DNA of 64,000 bases. It comes from Liquidambar formosana. Its lineage: Eukaryota > Streptophyta > Magnoliopsida > Saxifragales > Altingiaceae. Positions within the stretch are counted from its first letter, which is position 1, and each line of letters opens with the position of its first letter. Made by a program: the position numbers and the translations under genes. Of this stretch, positions 10,512 to 21,624 are shown one piece after another. The notes beneath the pieces are model-generated. The model worked only from the letters and a program-made list of their open reading frames with translations. It had not been told where the DNA came from and did not search any database. Location of the stretch: NCBI GenBank assembly GCA_039720395.1, contig CM077826.1, positions 17,919,053 through 17,983,052 on the forward strand. Reading direction: 5' to 3'.

Positions 10512-11788
10512 TTATGTAGCAACGGGAAGATCCACTGTGAAGAGACCCTCACAGTAGCTAGATTCAGGAGAGCTTTTGGAGGAATTATTCACAGTTCTCT
10601 CCATTTCCTCCTCACCCAAAATCTCCTCAGAGCGGCATTCAAGACTGCAAAATGCTCTGTCACCTCTGCACGAAATCAAAGGACTACACTACCTCAATAT
10701 TAAATACTAATCTCAATTGGATTAGAATGCATGAAGAGCGAATTGTTTGTGACAAACCTGTATATGTAAATGTCGTTCCCTTCTTTCAATTTCTTCTTGC
10801 AAGAGTAACAGAAGCTCAAAAAGTCAGAAGGATAAGAGGTTGAATCCACCAGGCACCTAGCCAGCTGAGGCATTTTAATCCCCTGTTCTTGCATCTTGTC
10901 AAAATTGTTCAACTCATTTGTGTGACATTCCAAAATATGGTCACCAAAAATGTGAGTTTTTTTTGGTGTTGGACCATGAGAAATTATACATGTATAATCT
11001 TCAGAAAACTCTATCTCATGTGCAGAGAGAGAGCCCACAAATCCATGGCTAGAGCTAATGGGTATGGAAATCACATTAGGATTGCTATCCAAAGAATTTT
11101 TGTTTAACTGTGTACCTTCACCGCTGATTGGAGGTGGATCCGTTACAGTATTTCTATTATCCAAAAAATTATTTTTGGAACTCAAATTGGGGTATTGTAT
11201 TAAGCCATTTGGTGAGGATGACGATCCACCAGAATCCGAAGCAATTTTTCGAGATGGTTCAGTTTCTAATGGGACTCCCCCAATTCCAAAGACAACTTTT
11301 GAGCTACTCAATTGGGACGTGGAAGATTTCGTCCAGGAATATATCAAATTTGAGTTATTTCTAGGAAGGGATTTGGGATTGACAATAGAATTAGTTGATT
11401 CATGACAATGGTTTGAGGGACTAGATGTCCCAAAAACTACATTATTGCTCTTCGATGAATCAAGAACTTCGCCAGATAGATTGGTTTCCTCAAAAAGTGA
11501 ATATATGATGCTGAGGCCTACTTTACTGTCATCCCACTTCTTTTGAGCCCCATTTTGGGATGATGATCTTGAGGACCTAGAACTGAAAGGGTTGCTCAGG
11601 TTTGAAAAAAGCCTAAAATCCAGAGGCAACTTAGGGCTCCTAAGTGAGTAAGAATGTGATAAAGCTTTAGAACTAAACCCATCAAAAAACCCAGTGATAC
11701 TGAAAGAAGAGCTGCCTTTATGTCTCTGGGCAAAGGTATCAGACTGAAAGAAGGAATCTGAAAAAAAATCAGCTATTAGATTACCCAT
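10512..11788 (-). CDS. FCS-like zinc finger (FLZ, DUF581) protein, two exons
   Basis: Exon 1 is 11788-10758 and exon 2 is 10665-10512, joined across a 92-bp GT-AG intron (10666-10757) to give about 394 residues. The FLZ domain straddles the junction near residues 318-362: FLSFCYSCKKKLKEGNDIYI on the exon 1 side, then YRGDRAFCSLECRSEEI mostly from exon 2. This gives the Cys-x2-Cys and the family-defining FCS-x2-Cys motif. The N-terminal ~300 residues are Ser-rich and disordered, as in the longer FLZ/MARD1-like proteins. Family members act as adaptors that bind SnRK1 kinase subunits and respond to sugar, ABA and stress. The protein ends with an acidic GLFTVDLPVAT tail. All expected cysteines are present and the reading frame is intact. 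Confidence 0.9.
10666..10757 (-). other. FLZ gene intron (92 bp)
   Basis: Minus-strand TACAG|GTTTGT donor and TTTCGTGCAG|AGGTG acceptor. It interrupts the Arg codon just before the FCS motif. Confidence 0.85.
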
Positions 11789-12044
11789 GTCTCAATCTTT
11801 ACTGACGTGATCTGCTCTTCTTCTCCAGCATTATCTATAAACCTCAATCCTCTTGCAGAGAGACCAGCAAATTCTCACTGCTTTAACATTATGGCCAAAA
11901 GTGAAAACCATGAGCATGAAACAATAAACAATATAAGGTAAATAATAAGAAACCTATATATATACATATACACACACACTTAATTTGTTATATAAAAATG
12001 AGAAACATGGAACATATACCTTTTTGGAAGGTTTAATTTATGAT

Positions 12045-12325
12045 TATCTGAATATTCAGGGAGAAAAATGGAAATGAAGCTTGCATGGATTGATTATCAA
12101 CATATAAAATGTTCAGATGAAAATAAATAGAGCATTCCAAAAACCCCCAAATGGGAAACTTTATTACAGACATTTATAGAGGTCTGGAACGTTGAATGAG
12201 AAATTCCTAGAAAGGAGTGGAATTGGAGCTTGAATTGAATGATGATTAAGATTTAAAATGTCCAGATGATCACAAATCAAGAACCCCAAATGAGAAACAT
12301 CATTACAAACATTTATGGAGCACTG
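12045..12325. repeat. diverged tandem duplication (~120-130 bp units)
   Basis: The block with GAAGCTTGCATGGATTGATTATC, AAAATGTTCAGATGA and CCCCAAATGGGAAACTTTATTACAGACATTTATAGAG is followed by a second block with GGAGCTTGAATTGAATGATGATT, AAAATGTCCAGATGA and ACCCCAAATGAGAAACATCATTACAAACATTTATGGAG in the same order. It lies upstream of the FLZ coding start, in its leader or promoter region. Confidence 0.65.
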
Positions 12326-12829
12326 GAAGAACAGAGTACTAGACCAAATTTAAAACAAAGGGAACCCCATTGTTGGAAAGTTTGTCCAAAAGGGGGGCCC
12401 TAAGATCAAATGCACCATGCACGAAGAAACACATAAGCACTTCAACTTTACAGACTGATTTCAAATTTTCCATGCCACATAAAACATGCATTTGAAGATG
12501 AAACCAAGGGGAACAAGATATGAATGTTTTGTGACAGAAAGCTTCATGCATGTCAAAAAGAACTCCCCATAAAGTAGATATAGTACAGAAAAAAAATTTG
12601 AAGATAGAAAAAATAAAAAAAAACCTGGTTTTAGACGAAATTTTTAAATCCGGCCTCAAAGAAGGGAAAACTCAAAAGGGTTGGGTAGTGAATGGGCTGA
12701 GAAACAAAAGAAGGAAAAAAATGGATAACCCACCTGGTTATCTCCTTAGAAAACTTCAGAAATGGGGTAGAGAGTATTAAAATGCAGTAGAGGTAGATGT
12801 AGACAAGGTGTAAAACTTGCCTTGTACAA

Positions 12830-12990
12830 CTTCGTCTGCATCCCCATCCCCATCCTCTCTCTCTCTATGGAGTATACACACACACATTAATTTGTCTCTC
12901 TTCTTTTTTGTCTTCTCTTGCATGCATCAAATTCAGTGGAGTGAGAGGCCTCTTATATGCTCCTCTCTCACTCTCTCTCTCTCTCTCATA
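12830..12990 (-). promoter_or_regulatory. CT-rich putative core promoter or leader of the FLZ gene
   Basis: CT/GA dinucleotide runs at about 12855-12865 and 12965-12990, and a TATATGC element at about 12955. They resemble pyrimidine-patch promoters near plant transcription starts. They lie about 1.1 kb upstream of the FLZ ATG, so a leader intron would be needed. Purely positional inference. Confidence 0.25.
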
Positions 12991-13009
12991 CGATTGTTAA
13001 ATTCATGAA

Positions 13010-14440
13010 TTTTGCAACATTTAATGGCCTAATTATTATGTTATTTACATAAATATTTTAAATTAGGACCCAATAGCCTATAACCCCACCATAGTGGTAT
13101 GAATTGTGGTTACATTCATAAGTAGCTTGATCCATTTTTATTCCATTTTATATCTTGCATGCCCCTTGATTTATGTGTTATTTATGCATTCTTTTTTTCT
13201 TTTTTACGTATATTTTTTTTGTCAATCTAACAAAATCAAATGATAGAACGGCTTAAGAATGATATAAAAAATTGAGTGTAAAAATTATATCTCTTTAACC
13301 TAATCCTATTTTTTGACTATTAAAATAAAATAAATTATGTAAAATTCCCAAACCATGTCATGGATCTTATTTTATCATCCTCAACTTCAAGATTGAGATA
13401 GTTCTCCTAAATTATTCGAATCATAATTCATTTTTTTTTTTTTTTTTTTTTTTGAGAGGGTGAAATAATTTTGTTGTGATGTGTTTGCTGCGATTCCTGA
13501 ATTGCAAAGATTGGAGACACATTGAACCAAAATTCAACTTGCTCATCAACTACTTTTGGTAAGTTTCCTTTTGAAAAGTCGTCTGTAAAAGTTTTCCATT
13601 CACATGTGTCAGGAAGACAAATTTGCTGCAATATTTGACTTAGACACCCTTTTATGTATCTTATTGCATTATTTCTTCCCCTTGTTTTCTTATTTACATA
13701 ACTACACATTAAAATTGTTGAACATGATCACGTGCCCAAATGCTATTCTATGTCTCTTATTTTATGTACTTATTGGAAGCTTCATATAAAAGGAATTTCT
13801 TTGTTAAATAATTGGTAGACTTTTTTTCTCTGTGCTATTCAAATTTATTAAAGGGTTTGATTTGAAAATATAGGAATCTATGTGCCACAACTAGCATGAA
13901 GTTTTTTTAACCTCCACCACTTGCTTCCTTTCGGTTCTTTTCTTTTCTTTCCTTTCATTTTTTTTTTTTTTTTTTTATGTCGTATTACCTACTCAACAAC
14001 GTTAGAAGACGTCCATGTCTTCAGAACTAAAAACACACACACAAACCAAAAAATAAATAAATTCATCCACTTGTCAAGCATAGGAGCACACGTGGTCTAT
14101 ATACACAATATGCAAGAGCTAATTGATTCTTGTGATGCATGGCAACACAAATACTACAATGTCGATAATTGGAATGATAAATCATAATAATTAGAGTACT
14201 GATTTATTTTCTTACGAAAGAAATACAAGTAGTAGTAATTAATAGTAATATTAATAGAACCAGTGCTTGGAGCAGTAGTAACAAAACTCACTGTGTGCCT
14301 GTCAACTTGCTATTCTCAATGTGCTACAAATTGATTACCAACCTTTTTGTTCGGTATTAAACCAGGAAGTGTTCGCCAAATGGTAATTCCCGTTAAAAAA
14401 AAAAAACTCACATGACCATGTCCTTCCAAAACCACACAGC
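13010..14440. other. AT-rich intergenic DNA
   Basis: Poly-T tracts (13431-13453, 13959-13977) and no supported gene or element boundary. Confidence 0.5.
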
Positions 14441-14449
14441 TAACGGTCG

Positions 14450-14880
14450 TTAACTCGCCGTTAAATCATGATTCAGTGGGTCCCACATCATAGGACCAAG
14501 CCAACCGGACCCGAGTCCTGATTCCCCACGCTCTCTGCTGGGTTCAGTTTCTGTGTTTTTTGTCATTTTGCGTGACTCAGCTTTAAACTTTTCATGACCT
14601 GATTTCCTGTGAATGACCGACACGTGTTCACTACTGTCCGTCAAGCTCATGCGATCCAACGGCCACGAACGGAGATTCCCCTGACGCAAAGCAAGAGCTC
14701 AGATCCATCGAACGGCTCAGGAAGGAGTTGGTAACGTAACTTTCGGTGTGGGTCCCACCACACGTGTATTACATGCGTTCTGAGCATTCTGAACTCTTTT
14801 GTCTGAACTGAGATCGTGGATAACCTGTGATTACACATGACATGGTGTGTGTGCCACTGGACACGTGTTAGATTCTGGGT
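14450..14880. promoter_or_regulatory. GC-richer patch with three CACGTG palindromes
   Basis: CACGTG (G-box/ABRE core) occurs at 14621-14626, 14761-14766 and 14862-14867, each in an ACACGTGT-like or CCACACGTGT context. The patch is more GC-rich than its surroundings. No gene starts immediately next to it, and a Helitron is inserted 35 bp to its right. It may be a detached or distal regulatory region. Confidence 0.4.
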
Positions 14881-14914
14881 GGGCAGAAGTAGAAGTATTC
14901 AATTTAATGACTTA

Positions 14915-15320
14915 TTAGCAGGGAGCCGTGCATTGCACGGATCACAGAAAATAACATACTATTTAATAGGAAAAAAAGTTATAAAGAAAAAATAAAGAAA
15001 AAAAACGTAAAAATAACATTTTTTTTGTACTAATATGTTAGTCTCGTCAATTTTTTAATTTAAATTATAAATTAAAATTGTAATATTAATATATAGATGT
15101 TAATTAAAAATATTATGTATTTTAAATTAAAACAAATACGTACAATTTTTGAAAAAAACATTATTTATTTTAAAAATAATTGGACGGTTATTATTTTTTA
15201 AAATTAGAAATACAATTTTTGAAAACAATTTTAAAAAACATAGAAATAAAAAGAATACTACGCATAAAAAATTACCACAAGACGATTGGAACATTACTCT
15301 TTTATATATATATATATAGA
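14915..15320 (-). mobile_element. non-autonomous Helitron, 406 bp
   Basis: On the minus strand the element starts TCTATATATATATATAAAAG after an A (15321) and ends with a hairpin CCGTGCAATGCACGG followed 8 bases later by CTAA and then T (14914). TC start, CTRR end, subterminal hairpin and insertion between A and T without duplication are the Helitron hallmarks. No Rep or helicase coding sequence is present, so it would depend on an autonomous relative. Confidence 0.8.
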
Positions 15321-15819
15321 TATTAGATTTTATTCAATAGCTTCGTGCCACGTTTCATGCTGACGTGAGATTGAGCGAAATACGAGTGCTGCTGATTGAT
15401 AAGGCACTATAACGGAATCACAACGGTTAGGTAGGGCCCTTGTGGTTCATACTCGACCTCATTGGGCCGGACAACCCTCTGATCCTTGCTTAGAAGTGGG
15501 GCTGTATGAGTGAGCAAATTATTATTATTATTATTATTTTATTTTATTTTATTCTTTTTTTTTTTTGCCAAAACAAAGATATCTCAAGTTAATAGGTTCA
15601 TATTAATTCATATGATGAACAATGAACCATCTATAAGCTCATATATCCGATGGTGAAAGAGAATAGATTTGAACTCGAAGCTTATGATTCTTAAGTCGTG
15701 ATCTTTTACTATCTAAACAACCTTCGCAAGTTGTATATGAGTAAACACTTAAATAACTATCTTTTGACTCATTTAACTTTCGTATTTATTTTGGCGGATA
15801 TTTTAGGCCTATTTCTATT

Positions 15820-16083
15820 TAGTGGCAAAGCCAGGAATATAACTCAAAGGGGTTCAACTTCGAAGGAAAAGCCATAAAAGAGAGAGAGTTGAGAGCAAGT
15901 GTTCATAAAACCCCATAGATTCGTGAGATGTATCAAATTGAGTAGAAATAATATAATGGCCAAAAAAAAATTGACAAGGTCTAAATTTATAATTCTTTAA
16001 AAAAACTCTAGGTGTAAAATATAAATAAAAAAATTCCAGAAGAGCAAAGTGACCCCTCTGGACTCCACCTAGCTCTGCCCTTG
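15820..16083. mobile_element. hAT-like MITE (diverged)
   Basis: Left end TAGTGGCAAAGCCAGGAAT and reverse-complemented right end CAAGGGCAGAGCTAGGTGG share the GGGCRRAGCYAGG terminus also seen in the better-preserved element at 47.92 kb. Flanks TTTCTATT and TTCGTATT could be a decayed 8-bp duplication. Confidence 0.5.
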
Positions 16084-16631
16084 TTCGTATTGAGGCTAAG
16101 TTCAAATTAGTTCTATGCGATACTGTTGATACGTAATTGATACGTAATTCATCTGCATGCGATAATAAGTGAACGAAGATAAGAGCCCAAAATTTTCTAA
16201 TTCTTAAACAGGTTATTAATACTCTTTTATATTCTTTTATTTTTTATTTGTTACACGGATTACTAATATTCAGATATGGGCAAACTCAATTTCTATTCTA
16301 AACTAGTTAATGTCCAACAAAATTCAACTGATCGATGGCCTTCTAACTTAAAAAAATCATTCTAAAAATTCAAACGATCAATTGAGGGATAGTCCAATAA
16401 GTAAGGGAAATGCACGTTTGGTGCACCCCTGTGACTCAACTCGATGAGAAGGTTACAAGAGCCCAAGGTGCGGCCCAAAAAGTTGAACAAGTCAAATACA
16501 ACCAAAGGCAAGTACAATTCAAGAGTTGATTGAAGGCCAATTCAAAGCCAGCCCAAAAAGTTGAATAAAAGTCAAGTGGCTGCCACTTTTTGCAATAATA
16601 TACTGTTTTTTAATTTTTCATGTAAATAATA

Positions 16632-16909
16632 TTTCTTTCGTCTCATTAAGATAGGTCATATTTATAATTTTTTTTATTCTTAAATATTTATCTATTTTAA
16701 AAAATCAAATCATTCTTTTTATAAGTTTCTTAAAATACCCTTTGTTATTTCAATGATAACTTTTAACACAAAACCCAAAACAAAAAAATTGAGGGTATTT
16801 TTGGAAAAATGAAATTTAATTAATACTTTGTACAAATCAATGCAATGATAACCCTTTCTTAAACTCCATGATTTGTCAAACCTGCCCTATATTTAAGGGA
16901 CGGAGGGAG
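16632..16909. mobile_element. Stowaway-like MITE
   Basis: Right terminus GGGACGGAGGGAG is the inverted form of the common CTCCCTCCGTCCC terminus. The left terminus TTTCTTTCGTCTC is a diverged match. The interior is AT-rich and non-coding, with a 278-bp span and TA / CA flanks consistent with a decayed TA duplication. Confidence 0.7.
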
Positions 16910-17101
16910 CATTTACTGTATGCACAAGTAAATAAAAAAACAAATTTTTTTTTTGTTTGTTTGATGAGCACATAAGTTTTTAGTTATTAGATGTTATTTG
17001 ATTCATTTATTAAATGAAAAAATATAATCTTTGTTTTTTTTTTCCTCCTCTCTTTATTAACTGCTTTTTGATCAACATAAAGAACAATCTTGGACTAAAG
17101 C

Positions 17102-17260
17102 CTTCGATGTGATGCCAACGAGGCGTGACCAACTTGTTCAAGCCATTTTCTTCAAGCCACATAACACACTAGGGGTCTTCAGTATGATGCCAATGAGGCT
17201 TGACCAGGCCAATTAGTTTTTTAGGGCATTTTCTTCATCTTAAGCAACATAACACACTAG
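17102..17260. repeat. diverged tandem duplication (~75-85 bp)
   Basis: GATGTGATGCCAACGAGGCG...CATAACACACTAGG is repeated as AGTATGATGCCAATGAGGCT...CATAACACACTAGG immediately after. A tRNA-like GGGTTTGATTCTCTCGCTTG follows at about 17268, so this may be part of a SINE-derived block. Confidence 0.55.
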
Positions 17261-18284
17261 GTTAATAGGGTTTGATTCTCTCGCTTGATATCATGTCTCA
17301 TAAGATGGGAATGTCCATGATTGACACAGACAACTCGGATCACTATGCAACGCGTTGATGTTGAGTAGGTGATCCAAACCCTAGGCTAGTAATTGCAAAA
17401 AATATATTTCCAACAAAAGTATTAGAAAAATAAGGTTGACTAATTTGAAAAAGAGATAGGAGAAAGCATCAACCGTTGTAATCTATGAAAGATTCGATGA
17501 TCTAAATCGAGTTAACACCTCTTACCTTAAAAAAAAAAAAAGAAACATTGTTATTGATTGCTATTCCCTTAATCATTAAAATGGGTACAAGTGTCTTACT
17601 TGTCAAAAAAATAAAAAGTTATTCTATCAAAGTATCAATCAACGGGTATAATTATGGCCCCACGCAATATATAGAAATCACAATTATTAAAAAAATGAAA
17701 ATTGAATGAGATTCCATTAAAAGAAAATACTCTTTGTGGTTGGTAAATTCTCTAATATGTTAAAATATTCTTTACATGTAAGATGGCAAGCCTGGTTTGG
17801 TCCTAAATAATTATTGGTAGATAATTTATTATTTTCTTTTGAATCTTTTTAATATACCGGTGCTGTGATTTCAATGAAGTGGGTGGGACCATAAATATAT
17901 TCCATGAATATTAAAAGAGATACTTGTAACAAAAAAAGCGAGTGTACGTAAGCAATCACCTAAAAAATAGATACATAATTCTAAGTTTATTTATTTTTTT
18001 TTTTTAACTAAGTTTATTTATTTATTTATTTTTAGTGGAACATGTGTTGCAATAGTTGTTTTGGGCCCTATACGTAAAGAGAATCTAGAAAATAGCATCA
18101 AATTTTGATAATAACCAGAAGTTAACGATGATTATCAATAATTGTCCTACTGTAGGGATTAATTGTTTGCGTGGGGTGGTTGGAAAGATCTTGTTCGATC
18201 GGGTTGTGGTTAATTTTTGTGTATTGTTGTTTAGTATACGTAATGAAATTCGTGTCTAAGGTTTGCACTATATTAGAGTTTACC

Positions 18285-18420
18285 TAAGGTTAAGCCACTT
18301 GGGTTAGTCTAATGATGAGTAAGGGTGGGGCAAATGGCACGAGTGGAATAGATTAGAGGTTTGAACCTCTCCCATTATACCAAAAAAAAAAAAAAAGGAA
18401 AAAAAAAAAAAAAAAAAAGA
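18285..18420 (+). mobile_element. tRNA-derived SINE-like element with A-rich tail
   Basis: A box A-like region (TTGGGTTAGTCTAATGATGAG), a box B-like AGAGGTTTGAACCTCTCCC, and a terminal (A)n interrupted by GG at about 18382-18418. The layout is that of a short retroposed Pol III transcript. Confidence 0.5.
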
Positions 18421-19975
18421 GAGTTTACCTAAGATTTGCACTAAGGGTCTTCTTTCGTGGAGAGTGATGTTAATTACAAAAGTTGTTTTTTGATTTCATT
18501 TTATTTTTGAAAACAAATTGCTAAGAAACACGATTTTTTTTTTTTAATATAAAAAAAAATTGGTATTTGGCAATTGGCAGGGATTACTATTATATAATTA
18601 AAAGATTCAACTATATTAACGCCACATTGTCCAAATGTTTTGCCTAAATTCTCTTACCCGAATGACATGATAGTTGGGTTAATCAATAAAAAATTTCATA
18701 AAATAGATGAGATTTATAATAGTTGATGTAAGACCAAGTGCTAACCGTTTTACCTAAAACCAGTAAGTGTCAGAAGAAGCGTCTTAAAATTTTTTAAAGA
18801 GTAGCGTAGCAGACAAGCACCATGATTAGAGAGTCTCAATCGGCATGATGCTAACCTTAACCCTGCAACTCTTGTAGTCTAAGCCAATAACTGTCACCAC
18901 GTCAGTTGAGCATAAATTTGAACAATTTAATACTTTCCATAGATAATTAAAATGGTTGGGAAAAGCTATCATGAGCTTTACTTACTGCGAATTGGTTTCA
19001 AACTCTCGAGCATTAAATAAGAGACTACACGAAGGTTCCATCCTATAAATTTACCCAAAAGAAAATGGATTATGGGTATGTATAACTTGAATATTAACTG
19101 AGCATAGAGATTTTATGACCAAAGTATTTAATAATAAAACGCACTTGCTTCTCAGTGACTTACATATTCTCTCACTTGACTCAATAGACTTTAATTGAAA
19201 AAGGAGATTAGATTTGATGTATTTTGAGATGATTTTTTACCAAACGATCAAAGGATTTGTATAAGTTGACGTGGTACATGCATATTTTCTGTGCCACAAC
19301 AATGTAAATCAAAACGAAAAACCTCATAGCATAACCAAAAAAAAGAAAAAAAACGAAAAGCACATAGGAAAGCTATGAGGACACTTCCATGGTTGCAAGA
19401 TAAGAATTTTACGACTACTAAAAATGTTAAAGTTACAAGTATGATATGGTGAATAGCAAAAATAAATATAAAAAAAGGGTGAGTAGCAAATAATAATAAT
19501 AGTAATAATATGGGAATTACAAAATATAATTGTGCACCTAGCTAAGAAGTACGATACAGACACTTGACAAGGGTACGATACGGTATAGATAAGTGGATAT
19601 AACAAATTCTTAAAATTTAGGACACAACATGACAGGTATACAACATTAATAGAACATTTATTTTTATACATATAATTATAAAATATCATATAACAACACA
19701 TAAATTATCCAAATGGAAAATATTGTTTTATTCAAAATGTATACATTTGTATTGTTTTTAGAAATTTTAATTGAGTTCTTCATAGAAAATATATGACAAA
19801 AAAGAAAAGAAAAAAATAAAAATAAATAAAGTAAAAAGTGTCACGTCGAAGGAGTGGAAAAGTGTCATGTCTGATATAGACCCATCATTTTGGAGAAAGT
19901 GTCCATACTTCCGTGGCCTTAGCACTTGGGGGATGTGTTTGTGCTTTTTATTTTGAGTGAGTCTTTCGTGTAACT
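18421..19975. other. AT-rich intergenic DNA
   Basis: No supported gene; several ORF-like frames have no recognisable domain or splice structure. Confidence 0.45.
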
Positions 19976-19977
19976 GT

Positions 19978-20118
19978 GACATGACCATGTGGTATTACGG
20001 GCCAATAAGAGTAAAGTAAAATGGAATTGTAGGGTCAAAAAGTAGTCTAACAATCTTACTTTGTTTTACACTCATTAGCTTGTAACAACACATCAGTCGT
20101 CTTATAGTTATATATAAG
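19978..20118. mobile_element. hairpin MITE, family H (copy 1)
   Basis: An inverted arrangement of GGTATTACGGGCCAATAAGAGTAAAG and CTTTGTTTTACACTCATTAGCTTGTAACAACAC around a short loop. It is related to the two hairpins at 48.58 and 48.78 kb. Confidence 0.5.
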
Positions 20119-21010
20119 TTTTTTTTCTTTTTAGTTTTTGTTAATGACAAAAAATTGCCCACATCAATATGTATATGTCTTCCCGTCCTCCTCGAATATT
20201 CCTGCAAAATAAGGCTCAGGAGATCGGTGGGTAGATGGCGGGAGCCCCTCTGATACTTAAGTCAGATGATATTGAATAAACATAGAATGGAGAACGTGAG
20301 TTGAACATACCTTGTGTAATATGAAGCTTCCTATTTGTAGTGGGTGTCCTAATCCTCATAAGATTAGTAGACTAGAGGCCTAATAGGACTTGATTAGTAA
20401 GTGATAACATCAATCCCTTTACTTTAGAGATAAAATTCCTTAATTGCGAAGATTTTTATTTGGCTCTCTTAAGTCCACGTGTCGCCCCTATATTAGGTGG
20501 TGCCTCCCCAACTTGTGGTAAATGTTATAATTTAGTAATAGCACACCATATATCTCACCATTAGAGATGCTCTTATTAGTTGTACACGCTTGTATCGATC
20601 AGGCATTCAACACAGGTTTTGGATATCCCAAAAGTTAGATGAACCCAAAAGCTCAACCCTAGCTCAAGTAGCCCAAGCCCAGCCTGGCAACCAGACGGTG
20701 GGCTAGGGCACCCTTCCAGCCCTTGCTCAGTGCCCCCATATAATGACAGAAACACAGTTCACCATTAACATAACGCACCCGGCGCACATTAGCAGTATGC
20801 GGCACTTATCCGCAGCTACCTCCACGGCTCCACCTATCTCCACAGATCATTGACACGACGCACTCGTTCCGCATTGGGTTTCTCTTGTACAAATTTTGAT
20901 CTTCATTATTTTTCTGATTCGTCATTGAAATCTGTGGAATTGGGGTTCGATTCTCAAGAAAGTTGGGGAATTTTGAGTTGTTTCAAGTCTGCAAAATAAG
21001 TTTCCTTAAG

Positions 21011-21588
21011 GTAAGAATTATGGGTTTTGTTTTTAACCTGATTTCATAGTTGGTTGAATTTTTGTTGTTCTTGAGCTAAAAAAATTAGCTTTTTGGAGAA
21101 CAAAGATTGATGGGTTATCTGTTTTTGGGAATTTGATTCTGTGGGAAATAAGATATTTGATTATTTGGAGTTGAAGAGTTTGGGTTTTTGAGAATAAAGT
21201 TTCATGGGTTTTGTTGTTTTTGGAATTTTATTACGCGGAAAATGAGGAATTTGTTTATTTGGAGCCAGAAAGCTAGGTTTTTTTAGAACAAAGATTTATA
21301 AGTTTTGCTGTTTTGGGAATTTGATTCTAGGAAAAGGAGAAATTTGTATTGGGAACTAGAAATTAGGGCTTTTGAGGAACAAAGAAACATGTTGGTTTTT
21401 GTTTTTGGAGTTTGATTATATGGAAAGATGAGAAACTGGCTGGTGAAGTAGAACAAGATATTAGGGTTTTTTGGGTAGCAAAGAACAATGGGTTTTGTTG
21501 TTTTTTGAAATCGATTCTAAGAAAAAGGAGTGATTGGTGATTTGGAACTAGAAATTAGGGTTTTTGGGGACCATTGTGTTTGTTTTAG
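21011..21588 (+). other. leader (5' UTR) intron of the trihelix gene
   Basis: Donor CTTAAG|GTAAGA at 21011 and acceptor TTTGTTTTAG at 21588, 36 bp before the ATG. The intron is T/G-rich, as plant leader introns often are, and is almost wholly made of the ~94-bp degenerate tandem repeat described separately. Confidence 0.6.
21085..21585 (+). repeat. degenerate ~94-bp tandem repeat, five to six copies
   Basis: The motif GAACAAAGAnnnATGGG...TTTTGTTGTTTTTGGAATTTGATTCT...GGAACTAGAAATTAGGG recurs with starts near 21098, 21192, 21286, 21377, 21478 and 21567 (spacings 94, 94, 91, 101, 89). It is confined to the leader intron of the trihelix gene. Confidence 0.75.
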
Positions 21589-21624
21589 GGTTTATATTTG
21601 TTCTTGATCTGGAGCTGTGATTAA

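Noticed and set aside
14647..14838. Minus-strand ORFs across the CACGTG patch as a small gene
   Set aside because: Short, overlapping in two frames and without domain or splice evidence. The higher GC content alone explains the lack of stops.
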